This document shows, one piece after another, positions 7,306 through 14,860 of a DNA stretch of 16,465 nucleotides. Location: positions 1-16,465 of the forward strand of contig JARBUP010000031.1 in assembly GCA_029239575.1 (NCBI GenBank), in the 5' to 3' direction. The DNA is from Bacillota bacterium (GTDB lineage: Bacteria > Bacillota > Clostridia > Tissierellales > Sedimentibacteraceae). Position numbers and translations under genes: made by a program. Numbering within the stretch: position 1 is the stretch's first letter; every line of letters begins with the position of its first letter. The notes below the pieces were generated by a model. It worked only from the letters and a program-made list of their open reading frames with translations. It had not been told where the DNA came from and ran no database searches.

Positions 7306-8532
7306 ATGAACTTATTCAAAGTATTTACAGTAAAAGATACTAAAAATTTAATAAATGATAATTTTAATTATGAAATGCAAGTTGAAACTATAAATATTAT
7401 TGAAGCTACGGGCAGAATTATAAAAGATGATATTAAAGCACCTGTTAACGTGCCTGATTTTAAAAGGTCAACAGTTGATGGTTATGCTGTTTTATCAAGA
7501 GATTTATTTGGAGCGAGCGAATCAATTCCAGCTTTATTAAATTATAAAGGTGAAATTTTAATGGGGGAAGAAGCAATAGGCGAAATAAAAATGCCAGGAG
7601 ATTGCTATTATGTTCCAACAGGCGGTATGCTTCCTTGTAAATCTGATTCTGTAATAATGATTGAATACACACAAAAGCTTGATGAAAATACAATTCTTGG
7701 TGAAAAATCTGTTTCTCCAAATGAAAATGTAATAGATATTGGTGAAGATATTAAAAAAGGTGAAATAGTAATAAAAAAGGGCACTAAACTTCGAGCTTAT
7801 GAAATCGGAGTATTATCAAGTTTAGGAATCAGTAAAATAGAAGTATATAAAGCACCAGTTATTGGAATTATATCCACAGGTGATGAGATAGTTGATTGTG
7901 AAGAAACTCCAAAAATCGGTCAAATAAGAGATATAAATACATATTTATTATATTCTCTCTGTGTTGAAAGCGGATGTGAACCAAAGAAATATGGTTTAAT
8001 TAAAGATGATTTCAATTTATTAAAGCAAACTGTTGAAAAAGCAGTAGAAGAATGTGATATAGTTTTAATGTCTGGTGGAAGTTCCGTAGGAAAAAAAGAT
8101 CACACAGTAAATGTAATTAATTCATTAGGGGATGAAGGAGTTTTAGTGCACGGAATTTCAGTTAAACCAGGAAAGCCAACTATAATAGGAAAAGCTAAAA
8201 ATAAAATAATTTTTGGTCTTCCAGGACACCCGCTTGCATGTGCTGTAATTTTTAAAACAATGGTTAAATATTATATTGATAAAATTTTAAACTACCATGA
8301 AATTTCATATCCTGTTAAGTGTAAATTTTCAATAAATTATCACGGAGCAAAAGGAAGGGAAGAATATTTGCCAGTAATTTTGTCAGAAGAAAATGAAGAA
8401 ATAATTGCAAAACCCATTTTTGGAAAATCAGGTCTTATAACAGGATTTTCAAGGGCATGGGGTTATGTTAAAATAGAAAGAAATGAAGAAGGAATAAAAG
8501 AAGGTCAATTTGTTGATGTATATAAATTTTAA
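7306..8532 (+). CDS. moeA: Molybdopterin molybdenumtransferase MoeA (first copy)
   Basis: 408 residues, full-length MoeA. It inserts molybdate or tungstate into adenylylated molybdopterin. Visible motifs: STVDGYAV with Asp58 (the active-site Asp near residue 59 in E. coli MoeA), IGIISTGDEIV, the SGGSSVGKKDHT loop (Ser256 to Thr267, Asp265), VKPGKPT and LPGHP (305-309). The C-terminal beta-barrel domain IV ends the protein. GGAGGAG at 7291-7297 precedes the ATG. Paired with a second MoeA-type gene; in organisms with two copies these are often thought to divide Mo and W insertion, which is inference here. Confidence 0.93.
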   Translation: MNLFKVFTVKDTKNLINDNFNYEMQVETINIIEATGRIIKDDIKAPVNVPDFKRSTVDGYAVLSRDLFGASESIPALLNYKGEILMGEEAIGEIKMPGDCYYVPTGGMLPCKSDSVIMIEYTQKLDENTILGEKSVSPNENVIDIGEDIKKGEIVIKKGTKLRAYEIGVLSSLGISKIEVYKAPVIGIISTGDEIVDCEETPKIGQIRDINTYLLYSLCVESGCEPKKYGLIKDDFNLLKQTVEKAVEECDIVLMSGGSSVGKKDHTVNVINSLGDEGVLVHGISVKPGKPTIIGKAKNKIIFGLPGHPLACAVIFKTMVKYYIDKILNYHEISYPVKCKFSINYHGAKGREEYLPVILSEENEEIIAKPIFGKSGLITGFSRAWGYVKIERNEEGIKEGQFVDVYKF

Positions 8533-8549
8533 ATAATAGTCCGAAAATA

Positions 8550-8575
8550 TCGTTATTGTTAAAATAATATAACGA
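8550..8575 (+). repeat. Small inverted repeat before second moeA
   Basis: TCGTTAT (8550-8556) and ATAACGA (8569-8575) form a 7-bp stem with a 12-base AT-rich loop in the 74-base gap between the two moeA genes. No U-run follows. Could be a weak mRNA structure or chance. Confidence 0.3.
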
Positions 8576-8606
8576 ATTAAAACAATACAAGTAATGGAGG
8601 TTTAAA

Positions 8607-10511
8607 TTGCAGAATGTTTATTTGTCAAATTATGAATTAAGTGAAGCAATTGATATATATTTTAAAAAATTAGGGAAATTAAATTGTAAAACAGAAGTTG
8701 TAAATACATGGGATGCAAATGGTAGAGTTACAGTCAATGCTCTGTTTTCTTTAATTTCATCACCTCATTACAATTCATCTGCAATGGATGGCATTGCAGT
8801 TAAAAGTGAAAAAACTTTTAAAGCTTCTGATAGAAATCATATAGTGTTACAAGAAAATGTAGATTATGTAGTAGTTGATACAGGGGACCCTATTTTAAAA
8901 GAATTTGATGCTGTAATTATGGTTGAAGATTTAATAAAAGTGGATGATAATCATGCTGAAATTTACGCAGCAGCTGTTCCATGGCAAAATATTAGACCAC
9001 TTGGGGAAGACATAGTAGAAAATCAACTTATTATTCCATCAAACCATAAAATAAGACCAGTTGATATAGGTGCGTTAATAGCAGGAGGGGTAAATAAAAT
9101 TGAAGTTTATAAAAAACCTTCTGTTGGTATAATTCCTACTGGAACTGAATTAGTAGAAATAGGTACTGATTTAAAAGTTGGAGATATTATTGATTTTAAT
9201 ACAAGAACATTTGCTGCTCAAGTAAGTGATTGGGGCGCAGTTCCAAATAGATATAATATAGTAAAAGATGATTATGAATTAATAAAAGCCGCTGTAATAA
9301 AAGCAGCTGAAGAAAATGATATTGTTTTAATAAATGCTGGCTCATCTGCAGGCAGAGAAGATTTTACATCTTCAGTTATTTCTGAAGTGGGAGAATTAAT
9401 TATACATGGCGTTGCAATAAAACCCGGTAAACCTGTTATGATGGGTATTGTAAAAAATAAGCCAATTATAGGTATTCCAGGATATCCTGTATCAGCATAT
9501 TTTGTAATGGAAGAAATAGCACAAAAATTAATATTGGGTTTTCAAGGTTTAAATGAAACTAAAAATAGTACAGTTAATGCAGTATTAACTAAAAGAGTTA
9601 TGTCATCACTAAAATATCACGAATTTGTAAGAGTTAAACTTGGGTATGTGGATGGTAAGTATATAGCAACACCATTAACAAGGGGTGCAGGAGCGACCAT
9701 GTCCTTAGTTAGAGCAGATGGAGTTTTAGAAATTGAACAAAGCATCGAAGGAATAGAAGCAGGAAATTTAGTTGAAGTAAAACTTTTAAATACAGAAGAC
9801 AATATTAAAAATACACTTGTTTGTATCGGTTCACATGATCCTATAATAGATATTGCTTCAGATATAATGCATAAAAATAACAACAAATATTTTCTTTCAT
9901 CTGCAAATGTTGGAAGTATGGGTGGTATAATGTCTTTAAAAACAGGTGAAACTCATATAGCTCCTATACATTTATTGGATATGGAAACAGGTGAATACAA
10001 TAAATCATATGTAAATAAATATTTATCTAATAAAAAAATAGCATTAATAAAATGTGTTAACAGAATTCAAGGTTTCATAGTTGCAAAAGATAATCCATTA
10101 AATATAACAAAATTTGAAGATTTAACAAGAGAAGATATTAAGTTTGTGAACAGGCAAAGGGGTTCTGGAACAAGACTTCTCCTCGACTATAATTTAAACA
10201 AATTAAATATTGAACCTGAAAAAATATCTGGTTATTTCAGAGAAGAGTTTACGCATCTTTCAGTTGCAGCAGCTGTTTTAGCAGGTGATTGTGAAGTTGG
10301 TTTAGGTGTTTATTCAGCAGCTGTAATGATGGGCCTTGATTTTATACCTGTTTGTAATGAAGAATATGATATAGCATTACAAGAAGAATATCTTGAATTG
10401 GATATTGTAAAACAATTTTTAAATACAATAAAATCAAATGAGTTTAAGATTGAACTTGAAAAGCTTGGAGGATATGATTGTTCAAATGCAGGAGAAATAG
10501 TTTACCTATAA
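8607..10511 (+). CDS. moeA: MoeA fused to a PBP-like (molybdate/tungstate-binding-type) domain
   Basis: 634 residues. TTG start at 8607 is supported by GGAGG at 8596-8600; no in-frame ATG lies near. Residues 1-400 are a MoeA: SAMDGIAV (Asp61), GIIPTGTELV, NAGSSAGREDFT (243-254, Asp252), IKPGKPVMMG and IPGYPVSAY. Residues about 405-634 are a periplasmic-binding-protein-like domain (PF12727 type) with SANVGSMGG, THIAPIHLLD, GEYN, QGF and NRQRGSGTR blocks and no signal peptide, so it is cytoplasmic. This architecture is known in clostridia and sulfate reducers. The extra domain probably binds oxyanion or cofactor and may supply or sense metal for insertion; its ligand is not proven. Stop is 13 bases before moaA. 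Confidence 0.9.
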   Translation: MQNVYLSNYELSEAIDIYFKKLGKLNCKTEVVNTWDANGRVTVNALFSLISSPHYNSSAMDGIAVKSEKTFKASDRNHIVLQENVDYVVVDTGDPILKEFDAVIMVEDLIKVDDNHAEIYAAAVPWQNIRPLGEDIVENQLIIPSNHKIRPVDIGALIAGGVNKIEVYKKPSVGIIPTGTELVEIGTDLKVGDIIDFNTRTFAAQVSDWGAVPNRYNIVKDDYELIKAAVIKAAEENDIVLINAGSSAGREDFTSSVISEVGELIIHGVAIKPGKPVMMGIVKNKPIIGIPGYPVSAYFVMEEIAQKLILGFQGLNETKNSTVNAVLTKRVMSSLKYHEFVRVKLGYVDGKYIATPLTRGAGATMSLVRADGVLEIEQSIEGIEAGNLVEVKLLNTEDNIKNTLVCIGSHDPIIDIASDIMHKNNNKYFLSSANVGSMGGIMSLKTGETHIAPIHLLDMETGEYNKSYVNKYLSNKKIALIKCVNRIQGFIVAKDNPLNITKFEDLTREDIKFVNRQRGSGTRLLLDYNLNKLNIEPEKISGYFREEFTHLSVAAAVLAGDCEVGLGVYSAAVMMGLDFIPVCNEEYDIALQEEYLELDIVKQFLNTIKSNEFKIELEKLGGYDCSNAGEIVYL

Positions 10512-10524
10512 GGAGCTGATATAT

Positions 10525-11481
10525 TTGATTGATAAAACAGGAAGAAAAATAGAATATTTAAGAGTTTCTCTTACGGATAGGTGCAATTTAAGATGTGTAT
10601 ATTGCATGCCTGAAGAAGGAATACCAAAAGTATCCCATGAAGAGGTTTTGAGATTTGAAGAGTTTGAAAAAATCATAAGCGCTTGTGCAAATCTTGGTAT
10701 AAAAAAAGTAAGATTTACAGGCGGAGAGCCTTTAATTTTAAAAGGTGTAGAAAAACTTATTGCTCATACTTCATCGTTAGGAACTATAGATGATATTTCT
10801 ATAACTACAAATGGAATTTTGCTTGGAGATATGGCTGATAATTTAAAAAAAGCAGGACTTAACAGAGTCAATATAAGTCTTGATACCCTCGATCATGAAA
10901 AATTTAAAAATATCACAAGGGGCGGAGATTTAAATAAAGTTTTAAAATCAATTGATAAATGTTTCAGTATAGGTCTAACACCAATAAAACTAAATACAGT
11001 GTTAATGAGAGGATTCAATGATGATGAAGTGGAAAAATTCATTAATTTGACAAAAGAAATTCCTATTAACGTTAGATTTATAGAGCTTATGCCTCTTGGA
11101 GAAGGATTAAAATATTATGATAAAGCTGAAATGAAAATAGATGAAATACTTGATGCTCATCCTGAACTTGTTTCGATAAAAGATAAAAGCAATGTGGCAA
11201 CAGTGTTTCAAGCTAAAAATGCATTAGGAACAGTTGGTTTCATAAGTCCTATGAGCTGTAAATTTTGTTCAAGCTGTAACCGCATAAGACTTACATCAAC
11301 AGGCACTATTAAACCATGTCTTCATTCTGATGAAGAAATTAACTTAAAACCATTTTTAAATGATAAAAATGCTTTAGCAAATGTAATTAAAGATACAATT
11401 TATAATAAACCAGAAGAACATCACATGGACAAGGACAAAAAAAGTTCTACCCATCGTATGATGTTTCAAATCGGAGGTTAA
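10525..11481 (+). CDS. moaA: GTP 3',8-cyclase MoaA
   Basis: 318 residues, TTG start at 10525, with the ribosome site AGGAG (10511-10515) beginning at the last base of the previous stop. Radical SAM enzyme for the first step of molybdopterin synthesis, GTP to 3',8-cyclo-GTP. The N-terminal [4Fe-4S] motif is Cys20-x3-Cys24-x2-Cys27 in DRCNLRCVYCMP, followed by TGGEPL. The second, substrate-binding cluster is Cys248-x2-Cys251-x13-Cys265. The protein ends in the conserved Gly-Gly tail (FQIGG), so it is complete. One base separates its stop from moaC. Confidence 0.96.
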   Translation: MIDKTGRKIEYLRVSLTDRCNLRCVYCMPEEGIPKVSHEEVLRFEEFEKIISACANLGIKKVRFTGGEPLILKGVEKLIAHTSSLGTIDDISITTNGILLGDMADNLKKAGLNRVNISLDTLDHEKFKNITRGGDLNKVLKSIDKCFSIGLTPIKLNTVLMRGFNDDEVEKFINLTKEIPINVRFIELMPLGEGLKYYDKAEMKIDEILDAHPELVSIKDKSNVATVFQAKNALGTVGFISPMSCKFCSSCNRIRLTSTGTIKPCLHSDEEINLKPFLNDKNALANVIKDTIYNKPEEHHMDKDKKSSTHRMMFQIGG

Positions 11482-11482
11482 A

Positions 11483-11959
11483 GTGGATAATTTAACTCAT
11501 ATAAACAGCCAGGGAAGGGCTAAAATGGTTGATGTATCAGACAAAGCTGAAACTGATCGTCAAGCTGTTGCAAAATGCTTTATATACATGAAAAATGAAA
11601 CATTAAAACGAATTTATGAAGGAACTATAAAAAAAGGGGACGTCCTTTCTGTAGCGCAAGTAGCTGGAATAATGGGAGCTAAAAAAACATCGGATATAAT
11701 TCCCATGTGTCATCCTATAATGATAACGGGATGTGACATAAATTTTGAGATTGATTTAGATCAAAACAGGATAGAAATTATAGCATCTGCAAAAACAAAA
11801 GGACAGACTGGTATTGAAATGGAATCTTTAACCGCAGTTTCTATAGCAGCACTAACTATTTATGATATGTGTAAAGCAATAGATAAAGAGATGATTATCT
11901 CTGATATTATGCTCATGAGAAAATCAGGAGGCAAATCAGGTTTGTTTGAAAGAAAATAA
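11483..11959 (+). CDS. moaC: Cyclic pyranopterin monophosphate synthase MoaC
   Basis: 158 residues. GTG start at 11483 is preceded by CGGAGG (11472-11477), which lies in the end of moaA. It converts 3',8-cyclo-GTP to cyclic pyranopterin monophosphate. Motifs: KKTSDIIPMCHP with His77, KGQTGIEMESLTAVS, and YDMCKAIDK with Asp128 and Lys131. These positions equal the E. coli catalytic numbering as I remember it. Tight coupling to moaA fits sequential steps. Confidence 0.96.
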   Translation: MDNLTHINSQGRAKMVDVSDKAETDRQAVAKCFIYMKNETLKRIYEGTIKKGDVLSVAQVAGIMGAKKTSDIIPMCHPIMITGCDINFEIDLDQNRIEIIASAKTKGQTGIEMESLTAVSIAALTIYDMCKAIDKEMIISDIMLMRKSGGKSGLFERK

Positions 11960-11978
11960 AAAAATAAGGAGAATTGAA

Positions 11979-12413
11979 ATGGCAAAAGTTACAGCTATTA
12001 ATATAAGTGAAAAAAAAGGTGTTATAAAAACACCTATTGATAAAGGATATTTTAAAGTTGATCACGGCCTTGAAGGTGATGCTCATGCAGGAAACTGGCA
12101 CAGACAAGTAAGTTTGTTATCTCAAGCAAGCATTGACAAAATGACAGCTCAAGGGGCAAAGGACCTTACCCCAGGAAAATTTGCAGAAAACTTAACAATA
12201 GAAGGTATTGTATTATTTGAACTTCCCATTGGTACAAAACTTAAAATTGGAGAAGTACTAATGGAAGTTACACAAATAGGCAAAGAATGTCACACTGGAT
12301 GTGCTATAAGACAACAAGTAGGTGATTGTGTAATGCCAAGAGAAGGAATTTTTACAAAGATATTAGAACCAGGCTGGATTTATTCAGGAGATGAAATAGA
12401 AATAATTAAATAA
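11979..12413 (+). CDS. MOSC-domain protein
   Basis: 144 residues from ATG 11979, chosen because AAGGAG lies at 11966-11971; an in-frame TTG at 11946 would overlap moaC and adds only a Lys-rich tail. Single MOSC domain: HGLEGDAHAGNWHRQVSLLS, GKFAENLTIEGI, IGKECHTGCAIRQQ (Cys104, Cys108) and a final GDEIEI. MOSC domains bind Moco or transfer sulfur in Moco sulfurases through a conserved Cys. Stand-alone forms next to moaC/mog genes are common in clostridia and their exact role is unsettled. Last gene of the cofactor operon; stop is followed by a separate promoter. Confidence 0.88.
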   Translation: MAKVTAINISEKKGVIKTPIDKGYFKVDHGLEGDAHAGNWHRQVSLLSQASIDKMTAQGAKDLTPGKFAENLTIEGIVLFELPIGTKLKIGEVLMEVTQIGKECHTGCAIRQQVGDCVMPREGIFTKILEPGWIYSGDEIEIIK

Positions 12414-12440
12414 ATATTAAATTGAGTAAAATTAAAAAGG

Positions 12441-12469
12441 TTGTAATTTGTGCAAAACTTATATATAAT
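12441..12469 (+). promoter_or_regulatory. Promoter of the hotdog gene
   Basis: TTGTAA (12441-12446), 17 bases, TATAAT (12464-12469). It lies 31 bases before the start codon at 12500, indicating that the hotdog gene can be transcribed apart from the moa genes. Confidence 0.65.
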
Positions 12470-12499
12470 TTATATAAAGAATAAAAAAGGAGGAAATTT

Positions 12500-12901
12500 A
12501 TGATTAATCACAATATTAAAGAGGGACTTACTTATAAATACAGTAAAGTTACAAGCAGTACAGATGCATATTTATCAAATGACTCAACGTTTGATTACCT
12601 TGTATCAACTCCAGCAATTCTTAATATGATTATTGGAGTTTCAGCCAAAATGCTTGATAGTTTACTTCCTAATGATTATGTAACAGTAGGAAAGGAAATA
12701 CAGTTATCACATGATAATCCAACAATAATTGGGGAAACAATAGAAATTACAGTTACAGTTGAAAAAGTTAATGGAAATAAAATTTATTTAGATATAGTTG
12801 GAAAAGATAGTCATGGTATTTGTTTAAGCGGAAAATACGAAAGAGTAATTGTAAATAAAGATAAATTGAATGAAGCAGCATTCTTTAGAATAAAATTATA
12901 G
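12500..12901 (+). CDS. FlK-like hotdog-fold protein (thioesterase family)
   Basis: 133 residues, AGGAGG directly upstream of the ATG. Single hotdog domain resembling the fluoroacetyl-CoA thioesterase (FlK)-like family: VSTPAILNMIIGVSAKML helix, TVGKEIQLSHDNPTIIGETI strand-turn, and a closing KYERVIVNKDKL strand. The family's Thr (Thr37) and His (His71) are in place. The position where relatives usually have an ME pair reads Ile-Ile (about 44-45), so the catalytic Glu seems missing; the alignment is from memory. It may act on acyl-CoA, or only bind it. No partner enzyme is adjacent. Confidence 0.72.
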   Translation: MINHNIKEGLTYKYSKVTSSTDAYLSNDSTFDYLVSTPAILNMIIGVSAKMLDSLLPNDYVTVGKEIQLSHDNPTIIGETIEITVTVEKVNGNKIYLDIVGKDSHGICLSGKYERVIVNKDKLNEAAFFRIKL

Positions 12902-12910
12902 TAAAAAGTT

Positions 12911-12939
12911 AAAAAATGAGGTAAATAGCCTCATTTTTT
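12911..12939 (+). terminator. Rho-independent terminator after hotdog gene
   Basis: AAAAAATGAGG (12911-12921) and CCTCATTTTTT (12929-12939) form a perfect stem with loop TAAATAG, ending in a six-T run. Symmetric A and T tails allow it to work in both directions. Ends the hotdog transcript. Confidence 0.9.
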
Positions 12940-12992
12940 ATTGTCATTATTATTACTACAATATTTTAAATTAAGTAAGGATTTGATTTGTT

Positions 12993-14099
12993 ATGGGAAA
13001 ATTTAAACATTTTTTTAAAACTGAAATAGTTTTAGTAATTTCATTAATAGCAGCTATTATAACATCATTTTATATTAAACCATCTTTAAATTATGTAGAA
13101 TACATCGATTTTAAAGTCCTTGCTATTTTATTTTGTTTAATGTTAATCGTATCAGGATTTAAAAAAATAGGCTTATTTAATGTGTTAGCCCAGAAAATGA
13201 CAGAGGGATCTAAAAAATCTAAAGCACTTCGATTAAGTCTAATATTAATATGTTTTTTTAGTTCTATGTATATTACAAATGATGTTTCTCTTATTACATT
13301 TGTGCCATTTGCAATAATGGTTCTTTCTATTACTGCACAAACTGAATACATAATTTATGTTATAGTTATGCAAACTGTTGCTGCAAATTTAGGGAGCATG
13401 TTAACACCAATTGGAAATCCACAAAATTTATATCTTTATTCGTTTTACAATATCAATACATTGGAGTTTTTTAAAATAACATTGCCTGTTACAGTGGCTG
13501 GTTTAATATTAATAATATTATTTTCTTTAATAGGCAAAAATGAAAATATAAATGTAAAGTTTCAAAAAAAAGAAATAATAAAAAACAAAAAACAATTAAA
13601 AATATATATGATTTTATTTTTTATATGTATTTTATCAGTACTCCATATAGTTGAATATAAAATTGCTTTGTTAATAATTCTTACTACAATTATATTGGTA
13701 GATAAAAGTCTTTTGAAATCTGTAGATTATGGATTATTATTTACATTTATATGCTTTTTTATTTTTGTTGGAAATATGGGCAAAATAGAATCTGTTAATA
13801 ACTTAATAGTTTCTTTAATTAAAAAAAGAGAAATACTTGTTTCTATTTTATTAAGTCAAATATTTAGCAATGTTCCTGCTGCAGTTCTTCTTTCTACATT
13901 TACAGAAAACTATGAATCATTAGTAATTGGATCTAACATAGGAGGATTAGGAACCATTATAGCATCTTTAGCAAGTTTAATTTCTTTTAAACTTTATTCA
14001 GCTATGGATAATTCAAAACCTATGAGATATTTATTAATATTTACAGCAGTTAATATATTAATGCTTTTATTACTTATAGTATTTGTTAAGTTGTTTTAA
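12993..14099 (+). CDS. Ion transporter superfamily permease (ArsB/NhaD/SLC13-like)
   Basis: 368 residues, about ten membrane helices in two inverted halves. The first half has FSSMYITNDVSLITFVPF and the MLTPIGNPQNLY motif (136-147); the second half has FSNVPAAVLLSTFTENY and the GSNIGGLGTIIASLASLISF signature. These paired re-entrant motifs define the IT superfamily (ArsB, NhaD, CitMHS, SLC13). The substrate could be an oxyanion, a carboxylate or Na+/H+ exchange; nothing in view decides. It is shorter than typical 420-450 residue relatives and has a Lys-rich cytosolic loop near 185-200. The ribosome site (AAGG) is weak. It follows a terminator, and its own promoter is not obvious. Confidence 0.8.
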   Translation: MGKFKHFFKTEIVLVISLIAAIITSFYIKPSLNYVEYIDFKVLAILFCLMLIVSGFKKIGLFNVLAQKMTEGSKKSKALRLSLILICFFSSMYITNDVSLITFVPFAIMVLSITAQTEYIIYVIVMQTVAANLGSMLTPIGNPQNLYLYSFYNINTLEFFKITLPVTVAGLILIILFSLIGKNENINVKFQKKEIIKNKKQLKIYMILFFICILSVLHIVEYKIALLIILTTIILVDKSLLKSVDYGLLFTFICFFIFVGNMGKIESVNNLIVSLIKKREILVSILLSQIFSNVPAAVLLSTFTENYESLVIGSNIGGLGTIIASLASLISFKLYSAMDNSKPMRYLLIFTAVNILMLLLLIVFVKLF

Positions 14100-14118
14100 A
14101 CTTAATTGGAAATTTTTT

Positions 14119-14161
14119 ATTAATACATACGATTTAAGGTAGAATAACTTTCGGTATTAAT
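14119..14161 (+). repeat. Inverted repeat in leader of the small gene
   Basis: ATTAATAC (14119-14126) and GTATTAAT (14154-14161) are exact reverse complements 27 bases apart, with a further CGA/TCG pair inside (14130-14132 with 14151-14153). A TAGAAT hexamer at 14140-14145 lies in the loop. It could be an operator around the promoter or a leader hairpin. Confidence 0.4.
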
Positions 14162-14187
14162 GCAAAACTATAATTGAGGTGATAATA

Positions 14188-14373
14188 ATGGCAAAAGCAG
14201 GTATGAGAAGACCGGATCCAAAAGATCCTCATGGAACAGAAAGTAATCATAAAATGCATTTACCAAAAAATGATGTAGCACCTGTTCCAGAAATACAAGG
14301 TAAAGCAAAAACAGGCAATGCAAAAGCAAAGCAAATTATTATAAACAGCATACATCACAAAGAATTAGAATAA
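14188..14373 (+). CDS. Small conserved-looking basic protein, unknown function
   Basis: 61 residues from ATG 14188, set by GAGGTGAT at 14176-14183; an upstream in-frame GTG falls inside the ribosome site. It begins MAKAGMRRPDPKDPHGTESN and has a VAPVPEIQGKAKTGNAKAK middle. It is basic, rich in Pro, Lys and His (five His), with no membrane segment, no Cys and little predicted regular structure. I recall similar unannotated short proteins in clostridia but cannot name a family or function. A strong ribosome site and dedicated terminator argue it is expressed. Basic low-complexity character could suit RNA or ribosome binding; that is only a guess. Confidence 0.7.
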   Translation: MAKAGMRRPDPKDPHGTESNHKMHLPKNDVAPVPEIQGKAKTGNAKAKQIIINSIHHKELE

Positions 14374-14382
14374 TAAAGGATC

Positions 14383-14426
14383 AAAAGGAGCTATTAACTA
14401 ACTAAAAATTAGTTAATGCTCCTTTT
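14383..14426. terminator. Long bidirectional terminator
   Basis: AAAAGGAGC (14383-14391) pairs with GCTCCTTTT (14418-14426), and the inner ATTAACTA (14393-14400) pairs with TAGTTAAT (14410-14417), with one bulged T. This gives a 17-bp stem with A-rich and T-rich flanks, sitting between the convergent small gene and padR, and can terminate both. Confidence 0.9.
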
Positions 14427-14458
14427 TGTTGTGAAAGTTTTATGTGTTAAATAAATTA

Positions 14459-14785
14459 TCAATTGCCTATAACAATGTTTATTTTAGAAGAAAATTCAGC
14501 CCATTCATTTTTTTTAGAAAAAAGAAAAGCTCTACCTTTTTGCGTTAATTTGTAATATTTTCTAATTCTGTTATTTTCCATTTTAAATGAAAAAGATTTT
14601 ACCATATCATCTTTTTCTAAACTTTTTAATATAGGATATAAAGTTCCTTCTTTTAATTTAAATGCTCCATATGATTTTTGTTCTAATTCTCGAATGATTT
14701 CATATCCATATTTGTCGCCTGAATCTATTAAAGACATTACTAACATTTTTGTTGTTCCAGACATTAAGCTTTTATCATATCTCAT
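14459..14785 (-). CDS. PadR-family transcriptional regulator
   Basis: 108 residues, the typical short PadR (winged helix plus C-terminal dimerisation helix). Motifs: SGTTKMLVMSLIDSGDKYGYEII, the KEGTLYPILKSLEKDDMV recognition region and RKYYKLTQKGRAFL wing. PadR proteins usually repress their own gene and a linked transporter or stress gene. Here the gene stands alone on the minus strand; its promoter contains palindromic sites. The ribosome site GAGGT precedes the start. It faces away from the NuoE-like gene, with 262 bases between the two starts, so it could also act on that promoter region. Confidence 0.92.
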   Translation of the reverse strand: MRYDKSLMSGTTKMLVMSLIDSGDKYGYEIIRELEQKSYGAFKLKEGTLYPILKSLEKDDMVKSFSFKMENNRIRKYYKLTQKGRAFLFSKKNEWAEFSSKINIVIGN

Positions 14786-14811
14786 ATCTTATACCTCGTT
14801 TTTTCTATTAG

Positions 14812-14860
14812 CATAGATTATCTATGTATATATTATAGTTTGTACATCTATGTATTGCAA
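14812..14860 (-). promoter_or_regulatory. padR promoter with two palindromic operator-like sites
   Basis: On the minus strand TTGCAA (14860-14855), 17 bases, TATAAT (14837-14832) make a good promoter. TACATCTATGTA (14843-14854, + strand) fills the spacer. CATAGATTATCTATG (14812-14826), a palindrome with a single central base, covers the start region. On the minus strand both share ATACATAGAT. ATGT/ACAT arms are typical of PadR operators, so autorepression is likely. Confidence 0.65.

Noticed and set aside
8556..8573. Second Rex-like site between the two moeA genes
   Set aside because: Only the TTGTTAA half matches; the other half does not fit TTAACAA at the required spacing.
11946..11978. 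Upstream TTG as start of the MOSC gene
   Set aside because: It would overlap moaC and adds a Lys-rich stretch foreign to the domain; AAGGAG correctly spaced before ATG 11979 decides.
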